Positions 32,679 through 40,968 of a stretch of DNA of 64,000 bases are shown piece after piece. The first letter of the stretch is position 1; each line of letters starts with the position of its first letter. The notes beneath the pieces were generated by a model, which saw nothing but the letters and a program-made list of their open reading frames with translations, did no database searches and had not been told where the DNA came from. Source of the DNA: Bradyrhizobium lablabi (lineage in GTDB: Bacteria > Pseudomonadota > Alphaproteobacteria > Rhizobiales > Xanthobacteraceae). A program made the translations under genes and the position numbers. The DNA lies in contig NZ_JAFCJK010000001.1 of the NCBI RefSeq assembly GCF_018131005.1, forward strand, positions 62,001-126,000, given 5' to 3'.

Positions 32679-33044
32679 ATGACCGATCACGCAACCATTG
32701 CCCGCCGCTATATCGACCTCTGGAACGAGCGGACGGCGAGCCGCCGCCGTGAGATGCTGAGCGAGAACTGGACCGCGGACGCGCGCTACGTCGACCCCCT
32801 GATGAGCGGCGACGGCCACGACGGCGTCGACGCACTGATATCAGGCGTGCAGCAGAAGTTTCCCGACTTCAGGTTCAAACTGATCGGCGAGCCCAACGGC
32901 TTCGGTGATCATGTCCGCTTCTCGTGGGGGCTGGGCCCCGATGGCGTCGACAGCCCGATCAAGGGCACCGACTTCGCGGTGCTGAAGGAAGGCCGCATCC
33001 GCAGCATCACCGGCTTCCTGGACCAGGTGCCGCAGGGGGCGTAA
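32679..33044 (+). CDS. Nuclear transport factor 2 / SnoaL-like family protein
   Basis: 121 residues. AAGGAG is correctly placed. Cone-shaped NTF2-like fold: ATIARRYIDLWNERTASRRR, WTADARYVDPLMSGDGHDGV, FPDFRFKLIGEPNGFGDHVR, and a C-terminal strand SITGFLDQVP. Such proteins are cyclases, isomerases or small-molecule binders, mostly uncharacterised. On the same strand as the cupredoxin, 91 bases upstream, and P450, 129 bases downstream; a stable hairpin lies between it and the P450. Confidence 0.87.
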   Translation: MTDHATIARRYIDLWNERTASRRREMLSENWTADARYVDPLMSGDGHDGVDALISGVQQKFPDFRFKLIGEPNGFGDHVRFSWGLGPDGVDSPIKGTDFAVLKEGRIRSITGFLDQVPQGA

Positions 33045-33053
33045 CGGCGAGGG

Positions 33054-33081
33054 GAGTGCCGGCGCTTCCGCACCGGCACTC
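33054..33081. terminator. Perfect hairpin between NTF2-like and P450 genes
   Basis: GAGTGCCGG (33054-33062), 10-base loop, CCGGCACTC (33073-33081). It lies ten bases after the NTF2-like stop. There is no T tract, so it may be a Rho-dependent pause or RNA-stabilising hairpin. Confidence 0.45.
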
Positions 33082-33173
33082 CGGCGAGCGGGCGTCCTGC
33101 ACCGTCGGGACAGACAGTGGACAGACAGGGGGAGCCGGCTGGCTTATGCTGCCCGGGACAAGGGGGGCAGGCC

Positions 33174-34343
33174 GTGAGCACCGCGCCGCATTTTGACATC
33201 GACGTATCGGCCTTCTGGCGGGATCCCTACCCGACCTTCGCGCGCCTGCGGAAGGAGGCACCGATCGCGTTCGTGCCGCAGCTCGGCAGCACGCTCTTGT
33301 GCAGCCGAGACGACATCTTCGTCTCGGAGAAGCAGGTCGACGTGTTCTCGTCGCACCAGCCCGAGGGGCTGATGAACAAGTTGATGGGCCACAACATGAT
33401 GCGCAAGGACGGCGATGCGCACATGAACGAGCGCAAGGCGATCTTCCCGGCGATCTCGCCAAGGACCGTGAAGTCGCACTGGACGGCGCAGTTCGAGGCT
33501 CATGCCGGGCGCATCCTCGACGCGCTGGAGCCGGACGGCGTCGTCGATTTCGTGCAGGCCTTCGCGCTGCCGTTCTCGGCGGAATGCCTGAAGCTGATCA
33601 CCGGCCTCACCAACATGCGCTTTCAGGACATGAATGCATGGTCGCAGGGCATGATCGACGGTATCGCCAATTATGCCGGCGATCCCGCGGTGGAAGCCCG
33701 CTGCCATGCAGCGACGTCGGGCATCGATGCCGCGATTGACGACATGGTGCCGGTCCTGAGCAAGAGGCCCGGCCTCAGCCTGCTCGGCGTGATGCTGCAA
33801 TCGGACATGCCGATGGAGAGCGTACGCGCCAACATCAAGCTTGCCATCTCGGGTGGACAGAACGAACCCCGCGACGCGATCGCGGGCACCGTGTGGGCGC
33901 TGCTGACCCATCCCGACCAGCTCGAACTGCTGCGACGCGGCGACATCCCGTGGCTGCAGGCGTTCGAGGAATATGCCCGCTGGATCTCGCCGATCGGCAT
34001 GTCACCGCGGCGGATCGCCAAGCCATGGATGATCCGAGACATCGCGTTCGAGACCAACGAGCGGGTGTTCCTGATGTTCGGCTCGGCGAACCGCGACGAG
34101 AAGCACTTTGACAATCCGGAAGAGTTCGACGCGCGCCGCGATACCAGCAAGAGCATCGCGTTCGGCGCCGGTCCGCATTTCTGCGCCGGCGCCTGGGCCT
34201 CTCGCGCCATGATAGCCGACGTCGCGCTGCCCGCGATCTTCGACAGGCTGAAGAATCTGCGTCTGATCGAGGACAGGCCACCACGGATCGGCGGCTGGGC
34301 ATTCCGCGGGCTATTGGATCTGCCGGTGACGTGGGACGCGTAA
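33174..34343 (+). CDS. Cytochrome P450
   Basis: 389 residues from a GTG preceded by AGGGGGG; an ATG at 33117 would start before that site. Haem-binding loop AFGAGPHFCAGAW (Cys near residue 341) and K-helix EYAR (ExxR) in FEEYARWISPIG followed by the usual R in SPRRIAK. The I-helix, normally A/GGxD/ET for oxygen activation, reads ISGGQNEPRDAIAGT, with Pro-Arg where the acidic-threonine pair sits. Soluble bacterial class; redox partners not encoded nearby. Substrate unknown. Confidence 0.9.
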   Translation: MSTAPHFDIDVSAFWRDPYPTFARLRKEAPIAFVPQLGSTLLCSRDDIFVSEKQVDVFSSHQPEGLMNKLMGHNMMRKDGDAHMNERKAIFPAISPRTVKSHWTAQFEAHAGRILDALEPDGVVDFVQAFALPFSAECLKLITGLTNMRFQDMNAWSQGMIDGIANYAGDPAVEARCHAATSGIDAAIDDMVPVLSKRPGLSLLGVMLQSDMPMESVRANIKLAISGGQNEPRDAIAGTVWALLTHPDQLELLRRGDIPWLQAFEEYARWISPIGMSPRRIAKPWMIRDIAFETNERVFLMFGSANRDEKHFDNPEEFDARRDTSKSIAFGAGPHFCAGAWASRAMIADVALPAIFDRLKNLRLIEDRPPRIGGWAFRGLLDLPVTWDA

Positions 34344-34349
34344 ACTTCC

Positions 34350-35279
34350 TCACCGTCCCCAGCGCAGCACGAGCGGATCGAGCATCCGCGCTATCTCGAT
34401 CAACCCCGCGCGGGTGGCCGGATGCAGCGGCTGCAGCGGGTGACGCACCGTGTCCGATTTGATGACGCCGCCCTCGCGCATCAGCACCTTGCAGGCATGC
34501 AGCCCGCATTGGCGGTTCTCGTAGTTGATCAGCGGCAGCCAGCGCGCATAGGCCTGCATGGCCTCGTCGCGCTTCCCTGCGAAGAACGGATCCATGATCT
34601 GGCGGATGCCGTCAGGATAGCCGCCGCCGGTCATCGCACCGGTGGCGCCGGCGTCGAGATCGGCCATCAGCGTGATCGCCTCCTCGCCGTCCCACGGTCC
34701 CTCGATCGCGTTGCCGCCCTTCTCGATCAGGCTGCGCAGCTTGCTTGCCGCCATCGGCACCTCGATCTTGAAGTAGCTGATATTGGCGAATTCTTTCGCC
34801 ATTCGCGCCAACAGATCGACCGAGAGCGGCGTGCCCGAGACCGGCGCGTCCTGGATCATCACGGGAATGCCTATCGCATCGGAGACCACGCGGTAGAATT
34901 CGTAGACGCTTGCCTCGGGCACGCGGAAGGTGGCGCCATGATAGGGCGGCATCACCATGACCATGGCGGCGCCGGCGGACTCCGCCTGGCGGCTGCGTGC
35001 CGCGCAGACGGAAGAGGAGAAATGCGTGGTCGTGACGATGACGGGAATGCGGCCCGCGACGTGCGCCAGCACTGCGTGCATCACGGCTTCGCGCTCGGCA
35101 TCGGTCAGCACGAACTGCTCGGAAAAATTGGCGAGGATGCAGATGCCGTGCGAGCCGGCATCGATCATGAAGTCGACGCAGCGCCGTTGTCCGTCGAGAT
35201 CGAGATTGCCGTTGGCATCGAAGATGGTGGGCGCCACGGGGAAGACGCCGCGATAGGGACGGTTTGCCGGAAATGTCAT
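34350..35279 (-). CDS. Dihydrodipicolinate synthase (DapA) family lyase
   Basis: 309 residues. TIM-barrel aldolase of the class I type: GVFPVAPTIFDANGNLD at the N-terminus, ILANFSEQFVLTDAER with a substrate-contacting GxxxE-like region, VIVTTTHFSS, PVMIQDAPVSGTPLS and the Schiff-base lysine in SYFKIEVP. The canonical DapA YNxP tyrosine site reads IQDAP, so this is a paralogue of the family, acting on some other 2-oxo acid, rather than the lysine-pathway enzyme. The start at 35279 excludes an artificial upstream extension. Next to an OYE gene on the same strand, 23 bases apart. Confidence 0.86.
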   Translation of the reverse strand: MTFPANRPYRGVFPVAPTIFDANGNLDLDGQRRCVDFMIDAGSHGICILANFSEQFVLTDAEREAVMHAVLAHVAGRIPVIVTTTHFSSSVCAARSRQAESAGAAMVMVMPPYHGATFRVPEASVYEFYRVVSDAIGIPVMIQDAPVSGTPLSVDLLARMAKEFANISYFKIEVPMAASKLRSLIEKGGNAIEGPWDGEEAITLMADLDAGATGAMTGGGYPDGIRQIMDPFFAGKRDEAMQAYARWLPLINYENRQCGLHACKVLMREGGVIKSDTVRHPLQPLHPATRAGLIEIARMLDPLVLRWGR

Positions 35280-35302
35280 GCCAGGACCTCGCTCACAACG
35301 GA

Positions 35303-36469
35303 CTATATCTTGCGGAACGGCAACGGCGGCCCGTCGAGCTTGCGCAGGCCCGGCTCGCGCCGCTCCAGCCACCAGCCATATTGCTTGGGCCAGGAGGTGA
35401 AAACCTCGCCGCCCTCGGCGCGAAGTGCAAGTTCGGCATGCAGTGGCCAGTTCGGATCGAACAGCGCCTCGCGTCCGATCGCGATCAGATCGGCCTGGCC
35501 GTTCGTCAAAACATCTTCCGCCTGTTGCGGATGCAGGATCAGGCCAACCGCGATGGTCGCGATCTCGGCGGAAGTGCGGATTTCGGCGGCATAGGGCACC
35601 TGGAAACCGTAGCCTCGCGGAATCCGCGCCGCGGTCGCCGAACCGAGCAGGCCGCCCGAGGAGCAGTCGATCAAGTCGGCGCCACGCGCCTTGGCTTCGC
35701 GCGCAAACGCGATCTGGTCGTCGAGAAGCAAGCCGCCTTCGACCCCGTCGACCGAGGAGATCCGCACCGACAGCGGCCGCTCGGCGGGCCACACCGCGCG
35801 CACCGTTTCAATGATCTCGAGCGGATAGCGCATGCGCCCGTCGCGATCGCCGCCATAGGCGTCGCTGCGGCGGTTCGACAGCGGCGAGAGGAATTCATGC
35901 AGGAGATAGCCGTGCGCGCAGTGCACTTCGAGAAACTCGAATCCGGCATCGACGGCGCGCAAGGTGGCGCGGCGCCATTGCTGGCGCAGATCGGCAAGCT
36001 CGGCCAATTCGAGCGCGTGCGGCATCAGCCAGCCCTCGTCCATCGGGACCGCGCTCGGCGCCACCGTTCGCCACGGCAGATCGCCGCGAGCGCGGTCGGC
36101 GTCATCGAGCGCGGCATTGCCGTACCAGGGGCGCTGCATGCTGGCCTTGCGGCCGGCATGCGCGAGCTGAATCGACGGCACCGCGCCGTTCTCCTTCAGA
36201 AACGCGGCGATGCGCTTCAGCGGCGCGATCTGACCGTCGTTCCAGATTCCGACATCGCCATGGGTGATGCGCCCTTCCGCGGTGACGGCCGCGGCCTCGA
36301 CCATCACGAGCCCGGCGCCGCCTTGCGCGAATTTGCCGAGATGCACCAGATGCCAGTCATTGGCGACGCCGTCGATCGCCGAATATTGGCACATCGGCGA
36401 AATCAGGATGCGGTTCTTGGAGGATACGCCGCGAAGCGTAATCGGCTGGAACAGAATCGGCTGCGACAT
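35303..36469 (-). CDS. NADH:flavin oxidoreductase, Old Yellow Enzyme family (YqjM-like)
   Basis: 388 residues. FMN-binding TIM barrel: FQPITLRGVSSKNRILISPMCQ (conserved Cys in SPMCQY of the YqjM-type group), SIQLAHAGRKAS, HCAHGYLLHEFLSPLSNRR with the substrate-orienting His pair, and IAIGREALFDPNWP. It reduces activated alkenes such as alpha,beta-unsaturated carbonyls with NAD(P)H. Twenty-three bases upstream of the DapA-family gene on the same strand, so the two are a probable catabolic operon. A RIME-like repeat follows upstream. Confidence 0.92.
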   Translation of the reverse strand: MSQPILFQPITLRGVSSKNRILISPMCQYSAIDGVANDWHLVHLGKFAQGGAGLVMVEAAAVTAEGRITHGDVGIWNDGQIAPLKRIAAFLKENGAVPSIQLAHAGRKASMQRPWYGNAALDDADRARGDLPWRTVAPSAVPMDEGWLMPHALELAELADLRQQWRRATLRAVDAGFEFLEVHCAHGYLLHEFLSPLSNRRSDAYGGDRDGRMRYPLEIIETVRAVWPAERPLSVRISSVDGVEGGLLLDDQIAFAREAKARGADLIDCSSGGLLGSATAARIPRGYGFQVPYAAEIRTSAEIATIAVGLILHPQQAEDVLTNGQADLIAIGREALFDPNWPLHAELALRAEGGEVFTSWPKQYGWWLERREPGLRKLDGPPLPFRKI

Positions 36470-36520
36470 CGGAACCCTGCAATTTGTGACCCGGCCGGCG
36501 AGGATGACGCGGGCCCGCGA

Positions 36521-36579
36521 AGCTATAGCGTTTTCGAGCGAAGTGGCCAGCGGTTCGCGTGAAGAAAACGCGTCAAAAG
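36521..36579. repeat. Rhizobiales intergenic repeat, type with AAAACGCGTCAAA
   Basis: AGCTATAGCGTTTTCGAGCG continues AAGTGGCCAGCGGTTCGCGT and GAAGAAAACGCGTCAAAAG. An inverted copy lies at 63769-63849, sharing the core GCGTGAAGAAAACGCGTCAA. A common non-coding repeat of rhizobia, here between the OYE and IPMDH-family genes. Confidence 0.8.
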
Positions 36580-36588
36580 CCGCTGCTG

Positions 36589-37650
36589 CTACACGCGGCC
36601 AACGAATTCGGCGATGGAGCGCCCGAATTCTGCGGTGCCCAGCCGTCCGCCCAGGTCGCGCGTTGCGTGTCCCGCCTCAATCGCCGTGGACAGCGCCGCT
36701 TCGATCCCGCGCGCGGCCTCGACGGCGCGGGGTTCGCCCTTGCGGGCGCCGTGCCAGTCGAGCAACTGCGCGGCGGAGAGGATCAGGGACGCCGGATTGG
36801 CGATGTCCTGGCCGGCGATATCGGGCGCCGACCCATGGGCCGCCTGGGCCATGGCGTGCTCTTGACCGGCATTGAGGGAGCCACCGAGCCCGAGGCTACC
36901 CGACAATTCGGCCGTCAGATCCGACAAGATGTCCCCGAACATGTTGGTGGTCACGATGACGTCGAAGCGGGCAGGATGACGCACCACGTGTGCCATCATG
37001 GCATCGACCAAAACGTCGTCGACATGCAGCCCGGGATATTGCGTCGCGGCTTCCCGGCAGATGTCGAGAAACATCCCGTCCGCGATCTTGAGCACGTTGG
37101 CCTTGTGGACCACTGTGAGATGGTTGCGTCGCCGTGCAGCGAGCGCGCAGGCGGCGTGGGCGACGCGTTCGCAGCACAGGCGCGTGATCCGCCGCAGGGA
37201 AATCGCCACATCCGGCGTGACCAGCATCTCGCCGGCGCCTTGCGCGAGGTTGCGGTCAGCGTAAAAGCCTTCGGTGTTCTCGCGGACCACAATCAGGTCG
37301 AATGCGCCGACCGGCGCCTTCAGCCCCTTGTAGGTCCGCGCCGGCCTGACGTTCGCGAACAGATCGAGCGACTTGCGGAAGAACTTCGAGGGATTGATCT
37401 GCCCTTTCGACTCATCCTTGAAATCGAAGGTCGCGGTCGGCCCGAGGATGAAACCATCGGCGCGGCGCACCCGATCCAACAGCTCCGGCCGTACCGTCGT
37501 ACCATGCTTGGCGAGGCTCACATGGCCGACATCGTGCTGGTCAATCTCGAGGACGAGACCGTAGCGGTCGGCCGCGGCATCGAGCACCGCCAGGGTGGCG
37601 GTGGTGATTTCGGGGCCGATACCGTCTCCGGGCAGAACGATGAGTTTCAT
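36589..37650 (-). CDS. Isocitrate/isopropylmalate dehydrogenase family protein
   Basis: 353 residues. IPMDH-fold hydride transfer enzyme: LPGDGIGPEITTATLAVLDA, VRENTEGFYADRN with the substrate-binding Arg, KANVLKIADGMF with catalytic Lys, TTNMFGDILSDLTAELSGSLG with metal-binding Asps, then the NAD-loop HGSAPDIAGQDIANPAS. It oxidatively decarboxylates a 2-hydroxy dicarboxylate; the specific malate-type substrate (3-isopropylmalate, tartrate, homoisocitrate) is not resolved, and this is unlikely to be the main leuB. Followed upstream by remains of an Ldh-family gene in the same direction. Confidence 0.88.
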   Translation of the reverse strand: MKLIVLPGDGIGPEITTATLAVLDAAADRYGLVLEIDQHDVGHVSLAKHGTTVRPELLDRVRRADGFILGPTATFDFKDESKGQINPSKFFRKSLDLFANVRPARTYKGLKAPVGAFDLIVVRENTEGFYADRNLAQGAGEMLVTPDVAISLRRITRLCCERVAHAACALAARRRNHLTVVHKANVLKIADGMFLDICREAATQYPGLHVDDVLVDAMMAHVVRHPARFDVIVTTNMFGDILSDLTAELSGSLGLGGSLNAGQEHAMAQAAHGSAPDIAGQDIANPASLILSAAQLLDWHGARKGEPRAVEAARGIEAALSTAIEAGHATRDLGGRLGTAEFGRSIAEFVGRV

Positions 37651-37664
37651 GATGTGCTCGTAAG

Positions 37665-37860
37665 TTACAAAAAGGGAACGACACGGACGCGTGCCGCTTC
37701 GGCACGAAGCATTTCGCGGCCGCCGGGTGAAATCACAAGACCGTCGCGGCGGCGGCGTTGCTCCGCCATCTGCTCTTCAGGTTCACCCGGCATCAGGATC
37801 TCGTCATGACCTTCGGCGCGCGGCAGCGCTGCGGCGCCAGCGACCAGCTCACCATGCGAA
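37665..37860 (-). pseudogene. C-terminal remnant of an Ldh-family (malate/L-lactate) dehydrogenase
   Basis: No long open frame was listed here, but reading the minus strand from about 37860 gives a continuous frame ending in TAA at 37665-37667. It reads SHGELVAGAAALPRA, then EGHDEILMPGEPEEQMAEQ, a basic helix RRRRDGLVISPGG, and ends RVRVVPFL. The HDEILMPGEPE stretch is typical of the C-terminus of the Ldh_2 family (PGE.E..R...GIPL). The remainder of the gene is missing; the upstream edge meets the end of the histidine-kinase gene. It lies 14 bases from the start of the IPMDH-family gene, probably its former operon partner. Confidence 0.6.
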
Positions 37861-37896
37861 GCACGATGCCGGTGTGGCTTGTCTCATCGCGGCCCA

Positions 37897-39678
37897 TCAG
37901 CCGGCAGTATTGGACGTCTCGGTCTGGCCGACAGCATGGCTAGGAGCCGCCAGGGGAAGTGTCATACAAATGGAAGTGCCCTTTCCAGGAGCCGAGACGA
38001 GCGTGATCCGGCCGCCCAACTGTCCGGTCACAAGATTATGGACGATATGGAGGCCCAGCCCAGTGCTGCCTTTCGCCCTTCGCGTGGTGAAGAATGGATC
38101 GAACACATGACGCTGAATTTCCTCCGGAATGCCACGTCCGTCGTCGGAGAAAATGATCTCGACCTCGGCGACGCCGAGACGAACTGCCTCGATCAGCATG
38201 TTTCCATCAGGCGCGTCGGCAAAGCCGTGGGTCGCGGCATTGAAGATCAAGTTGGTCAGGACCTGTCCGTAAGCGCCGGGATAGCTGTCCAGGATGACGT
38301 CGGATGGTATGTCGACCGCCAAATGGCCGCGCGGCTTGGGAAGGCCCGGCATCACGCTGGCTACAATCTGCTCCGTCGCGACTCTCAAATCAAACTTGCG
38401 GCGCTCAACGTTGCTGCGATCGACAGCGACCTGTTTAAACGCTTGAATCAACTCTCCGGCGCGTTCGAGATTCGACACTAATTGATTGGCGGCGTCGCGG
38501 TTATCGTCGGTGAACTCCGCGAGCAGGGAACGGCGCACGGGGCCCGAGAGGATTTGATGTCCGAACCTGGCGCACCGCTGCGCGAGCGTCGAAGCAATCG
38601 TCAGGCTGATGCCGATAGGACTGTTCAGTTCGTGGGCGACACCCGCGACGAGGCGTCCGAGCGCGGCGAGTCGCTCAGTCTCGATGAGATAGCGCTGGGT
38701 TTCGCTTGCGCGGAGCGCCGCTTCGGCGACCCTCCTCTTGTCTCGCAGTTCGGCAAACAGGGCGGCCAACAGTAATGAGCCGATGGTCACAAGCAGGATG
38801 CTCACCTGCGCGGCTAGAACGCGCTCCTCTAACGAAAGAGCCGGATTGCCAAAATAGCCAATGCCAAAGGTAGTCGTCCAAACGATTGAAAGACTGACAA
38901 TGAATGCCGCCGCGGCGGCGAAGACTGGCCGGCATCGCGCTGCGAGCCACAACATCGGGGCGAACAAGACCGCGACCGGACCAACATTCGCCAGCAGGTC
39001 CGACCGGAGGAAAATGGCAAGGGCACTCACGAGTGCAAGCGCGGCGACTGTCAGAGCGCCCTCGAGGAGCTCGTTCAGCGGTGGCCGGTCGCGTGCCGCC
39101 GAAGCTAGCTCGATCACCAATGGCGCGACCGCAATAATTCCCAGTCCATCGGATGCGAACCAGTGCTCCCAAGTCGTCCACATCGGCGTTGCCGAGTTGT
39201 GGAAAAATCTGAACACGATCGCGCCGCCAATGCCGGACGTGGCGGTCCCTATGATGGCCGCAGCGACCAATCCCGCCATGTTGAGCAGCTTGCTCAACGT
39301 GAAATCAGGACCATAGAAACGTTCGATGAGCCATGCCGTGAGCACCGCTTCGCCGGCATTGCACAGGCCAAACAGAACGGCCCCCCAGATATTTCGATCG
39401 CCAAGCAGATTCGCCAATATGGTGGCAGCCACCGTGCCGAAAATGACCGGCCATCGCGCATGGAAGCCGAGAGCAATGAGGACGCCGGCCGACACGCCTG
39501 CGGCAGGCCAGAAGACCGCTACGCCCTCTGGCTTAGTCAGCAGCGCAAGGCTCAGCCGCGCCGCTACAAAATAGATGGAGCCGATCGCGAAAGTAAGCGC
39601 GATCGCGTGCACCAGCCGCGTGAGACCGAGGCCGGTCAACCTCTCCTGCTTGCCCCTTGTTCGTGGGTTCTGAAGCAC
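37897..39678 (-). CDS. MASE1-domain membrane histidine kinase
   Basis: 593 residues from a GTG. The N-terminal ~300 residues hold about 8-9 transmembrane segments of the MASE1 sensor type (VFWPAAGVSAGVLIALGF, and a second block ending LRSDLLANVGPVAVLF). The dimerisation domain has phospho-acceptor His in GRLVAGVAHELNSPIGI, and the ATPase domain has N-box LTNLIFNAATHGF, DDGRGIP, and G-box STGLGLHIVHNL. No response regulator gene is adjacent, so it is an orphan. Its coding sequence looks less GC-biased than the neighbourhood. Confidence 0.9.
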   Translation of the reverse strand: MLQNPRTRGKQERLTGLGLTRLVHAIALTFAIGSIYFVAARLSLALLTKPEGVAVFWPAAGVSAGVLIALGFHARWPVIFGTVAATILANLLGDRNIWGAVLFGLCNAGEAVLTAWLIERFYGPDFTLSKLLNMAGLVAAAIIGTATSGIGGAIVFRFFHNSATPMWTTWEHWFASDGLGIIAVAPLVIELASAARDRPPLNELLEGALTVAALALVSALAIFLRSDLLANVGPVAVLFAPMLWLAARCRPVFAAAAAFIVSLSIVWTTTFGIGYFGNPALSLEERVLAAQVSILLVTIGSLLLAALFAELRDKRRVAEAALRASETQRYLIETERLAALGRLVAGVAHELNSPIGISLTIASTLAQRCARFGHQILSGPVRRSLLAEFTDDNRDAANQLVSNLERAGELIQAFKQVAVDRSNVERRKFDLRVATEQIVASVMPGLPKPRGHLAVDIPSDVILDSYPGAYGQVLTNLIFNAATHGFADAPDGNMLIEAVRLGVAEVEIIFSDDGRGIPEEIQRHVFDPFFTTRRAKGSTGLGLHIVHNLVTGQLGGRITLVSAPGKGTSICMTLPLAAPSHAVGQTETSNTAG

Positions 39679-39904
39679 CAGGCGAACCTTGCCCCATCGC
39701 CATGCAAGCCGAGCCTTCGCGGTCTACTCCCGCAATAGGCGCGAGGTCTGCCCCATGGTGGACTGCACCGAAGAATGCCGACTTTAGTCCGAACCGAGCC
39801 CAGACCTCAAGTAGCTCCGTTGTTGAGCGGACCAGGCCAATTGTCGATCCCAACACCGCGCAACCCGCGCTCCCCTCACCTTCCCTGCGCCGGCGCGCCC
39901 GGGT

Positions 39905-40531
39905 TTACCTCCCGCATTCCGCATTGATCGCCTGAATGACCTTGGGCATCCATGCTTTGTATCCGGCCGGACTAGGGTGCACATCGTTCGGAAGAAAGTC
40001 ACTGAAAGCTGCATCGACATAGCGCACTCCGGCAGAGTCGGCCGCGACGCGCGTCAGTTCGTTCACGTTGCCAAATTTGGTCGCTGAGACAGCTAGCACG
40101 GGCTGCGGCTTGAGGGTTGAAAGAAGTCGAGAGTAATCTGCAACAATTGTGGGCGAGCTGGCATCATTCGTCCCAGCGAGAACAACGAACAGCGACACAT
40201 CGTGTCCGATCAACAAGCGTTTGGCGGTTCTGTCCAGTTCTGAAATAGTGGCACCGCCAATTCCGGCGTTGACTACAGCATGACCGCAGAGTCTGTCTGG
40301 GAAGCGTGCCATCTCGGCTATGCTGTCGCCTACGATGACAACAGGCCTATCCGAGGCGTTCATCTCCGTTCCAATGATGAAATTCCGAACGTCCGCATGG
40401 TCGTGATAAGCGTGCCTCGTCACCTCGCCAAAACGCTTTCTCATTCGCTGAAGTTCAGAGAACGACGCGACAAATCCAATCAGGCAAACCAAAGAAATAG
40501 CCCACGGCAGTACCCGAACGATTCCCTTCAT
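39905..40531 (-). CDS. SGNH/GDSL hydrolase with N-terminal membrane anchor
   Basis: 208 residues. One N-terminal hydrophobic helix (VLPWAISLVCLIGFVASF) anchors or exports it. SGNH blocks: VIVGDSIAEMARF (Ser), NAGIGGATISEL (Gly), VVLAGTNDASS (Asn), and DVHPSPAGYKAWM (Asp-His). All four catalytic elements are visible, so it should be an active esterase or lipase, often acting on cell-wall or glycan acetyl groups. Separated from the kinase by 226 bases with no gene. A second RIME-like repeat is upstream. Confidence 0.88.
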   Translation of the reverse strand: MKGIVRVLPWAISLVCLIGFVASFSELQRMRKRFGEVTRHAYHDHADVRNFIIGTEMNASDRPVVIVGDSIAEMARFPDRLCGHAVVNAGIGGATISELDRTAKRLLIGHDVSLFVVLAGTNDASSPTIVADYSRLLSTLKPQPVLAVSATKFGNVNELTRVAADSAGVRYVDAAFSDFLPNDVHPSPAGYKAWMPKVIQAINAECGR

Positions 40532-40968
40532 CCACGCTCCACAAGGCCGCGAATTAGCGCCTCAAGACCCCTTCTGGGGCATGATCCGGAAAAGTGTGTA
40601 GCGGTTTTCCCTCGCGACAAACGCGTAGCGTTGCGCGGAGATCATGCTCAAACAAGTACCCAAAGCGCGATGACGATTCAGCCTAAGTATTCTCATCGCG
40701 CTTTAGTTAGTTAGTTGATCACAGGCCGCCGTTTCCGCCAAACAATCCATCCTGTAAGACAGGAGCATCCATAAGATGCTCTCTGATCTCAACGATGCCC
40801 TTGTCAGGACCAGAAGGCTAGGCTGGAGAGATCGTTCCGTCTGCTCCGCGCATCGATATCGGAAGGGAGGTCGACGAGTTCAAGGAGACAAAAGGATAGC
40901 TCGCGCGTTAGCATTTGGCGTTCCGGGAGGTCGGTGGCGGTTATTGACGGCTTGCAAGCGGAGAAGAC
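40532..40968. other. 437-base non-coding interval
   Basis: Holds a long RIME-like repeat (40579-40704) and, after it, about 260 bases before the FAD oxidoreductase in which I see no supported gene. Short open frames on both strands here are not convincing. Confidence 0.6.
40579..40704. repeat. RIME-like composite repeat, long copy
   Basis: GCATGATC (40579-40586) pairs with GATCATGC in GATCATGCTC (40640-40649), as in the copy at 14659-14706. A second, perfect 12-bp hairpin follows: AAAGCGCGATGA (40662-40673) / TCATCGCGCTTT (40693-40704). The two-part organisation is typical of rhizobial intergenic mosaic elements. Confidence 0.85.

Noticed and set aside
34350..35792. 480-residue ORF containing the DapA-family protein
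   Set aside because: The first ~170 residues are a shadow of the OYE gene; the family N-terminus begins at 35279.
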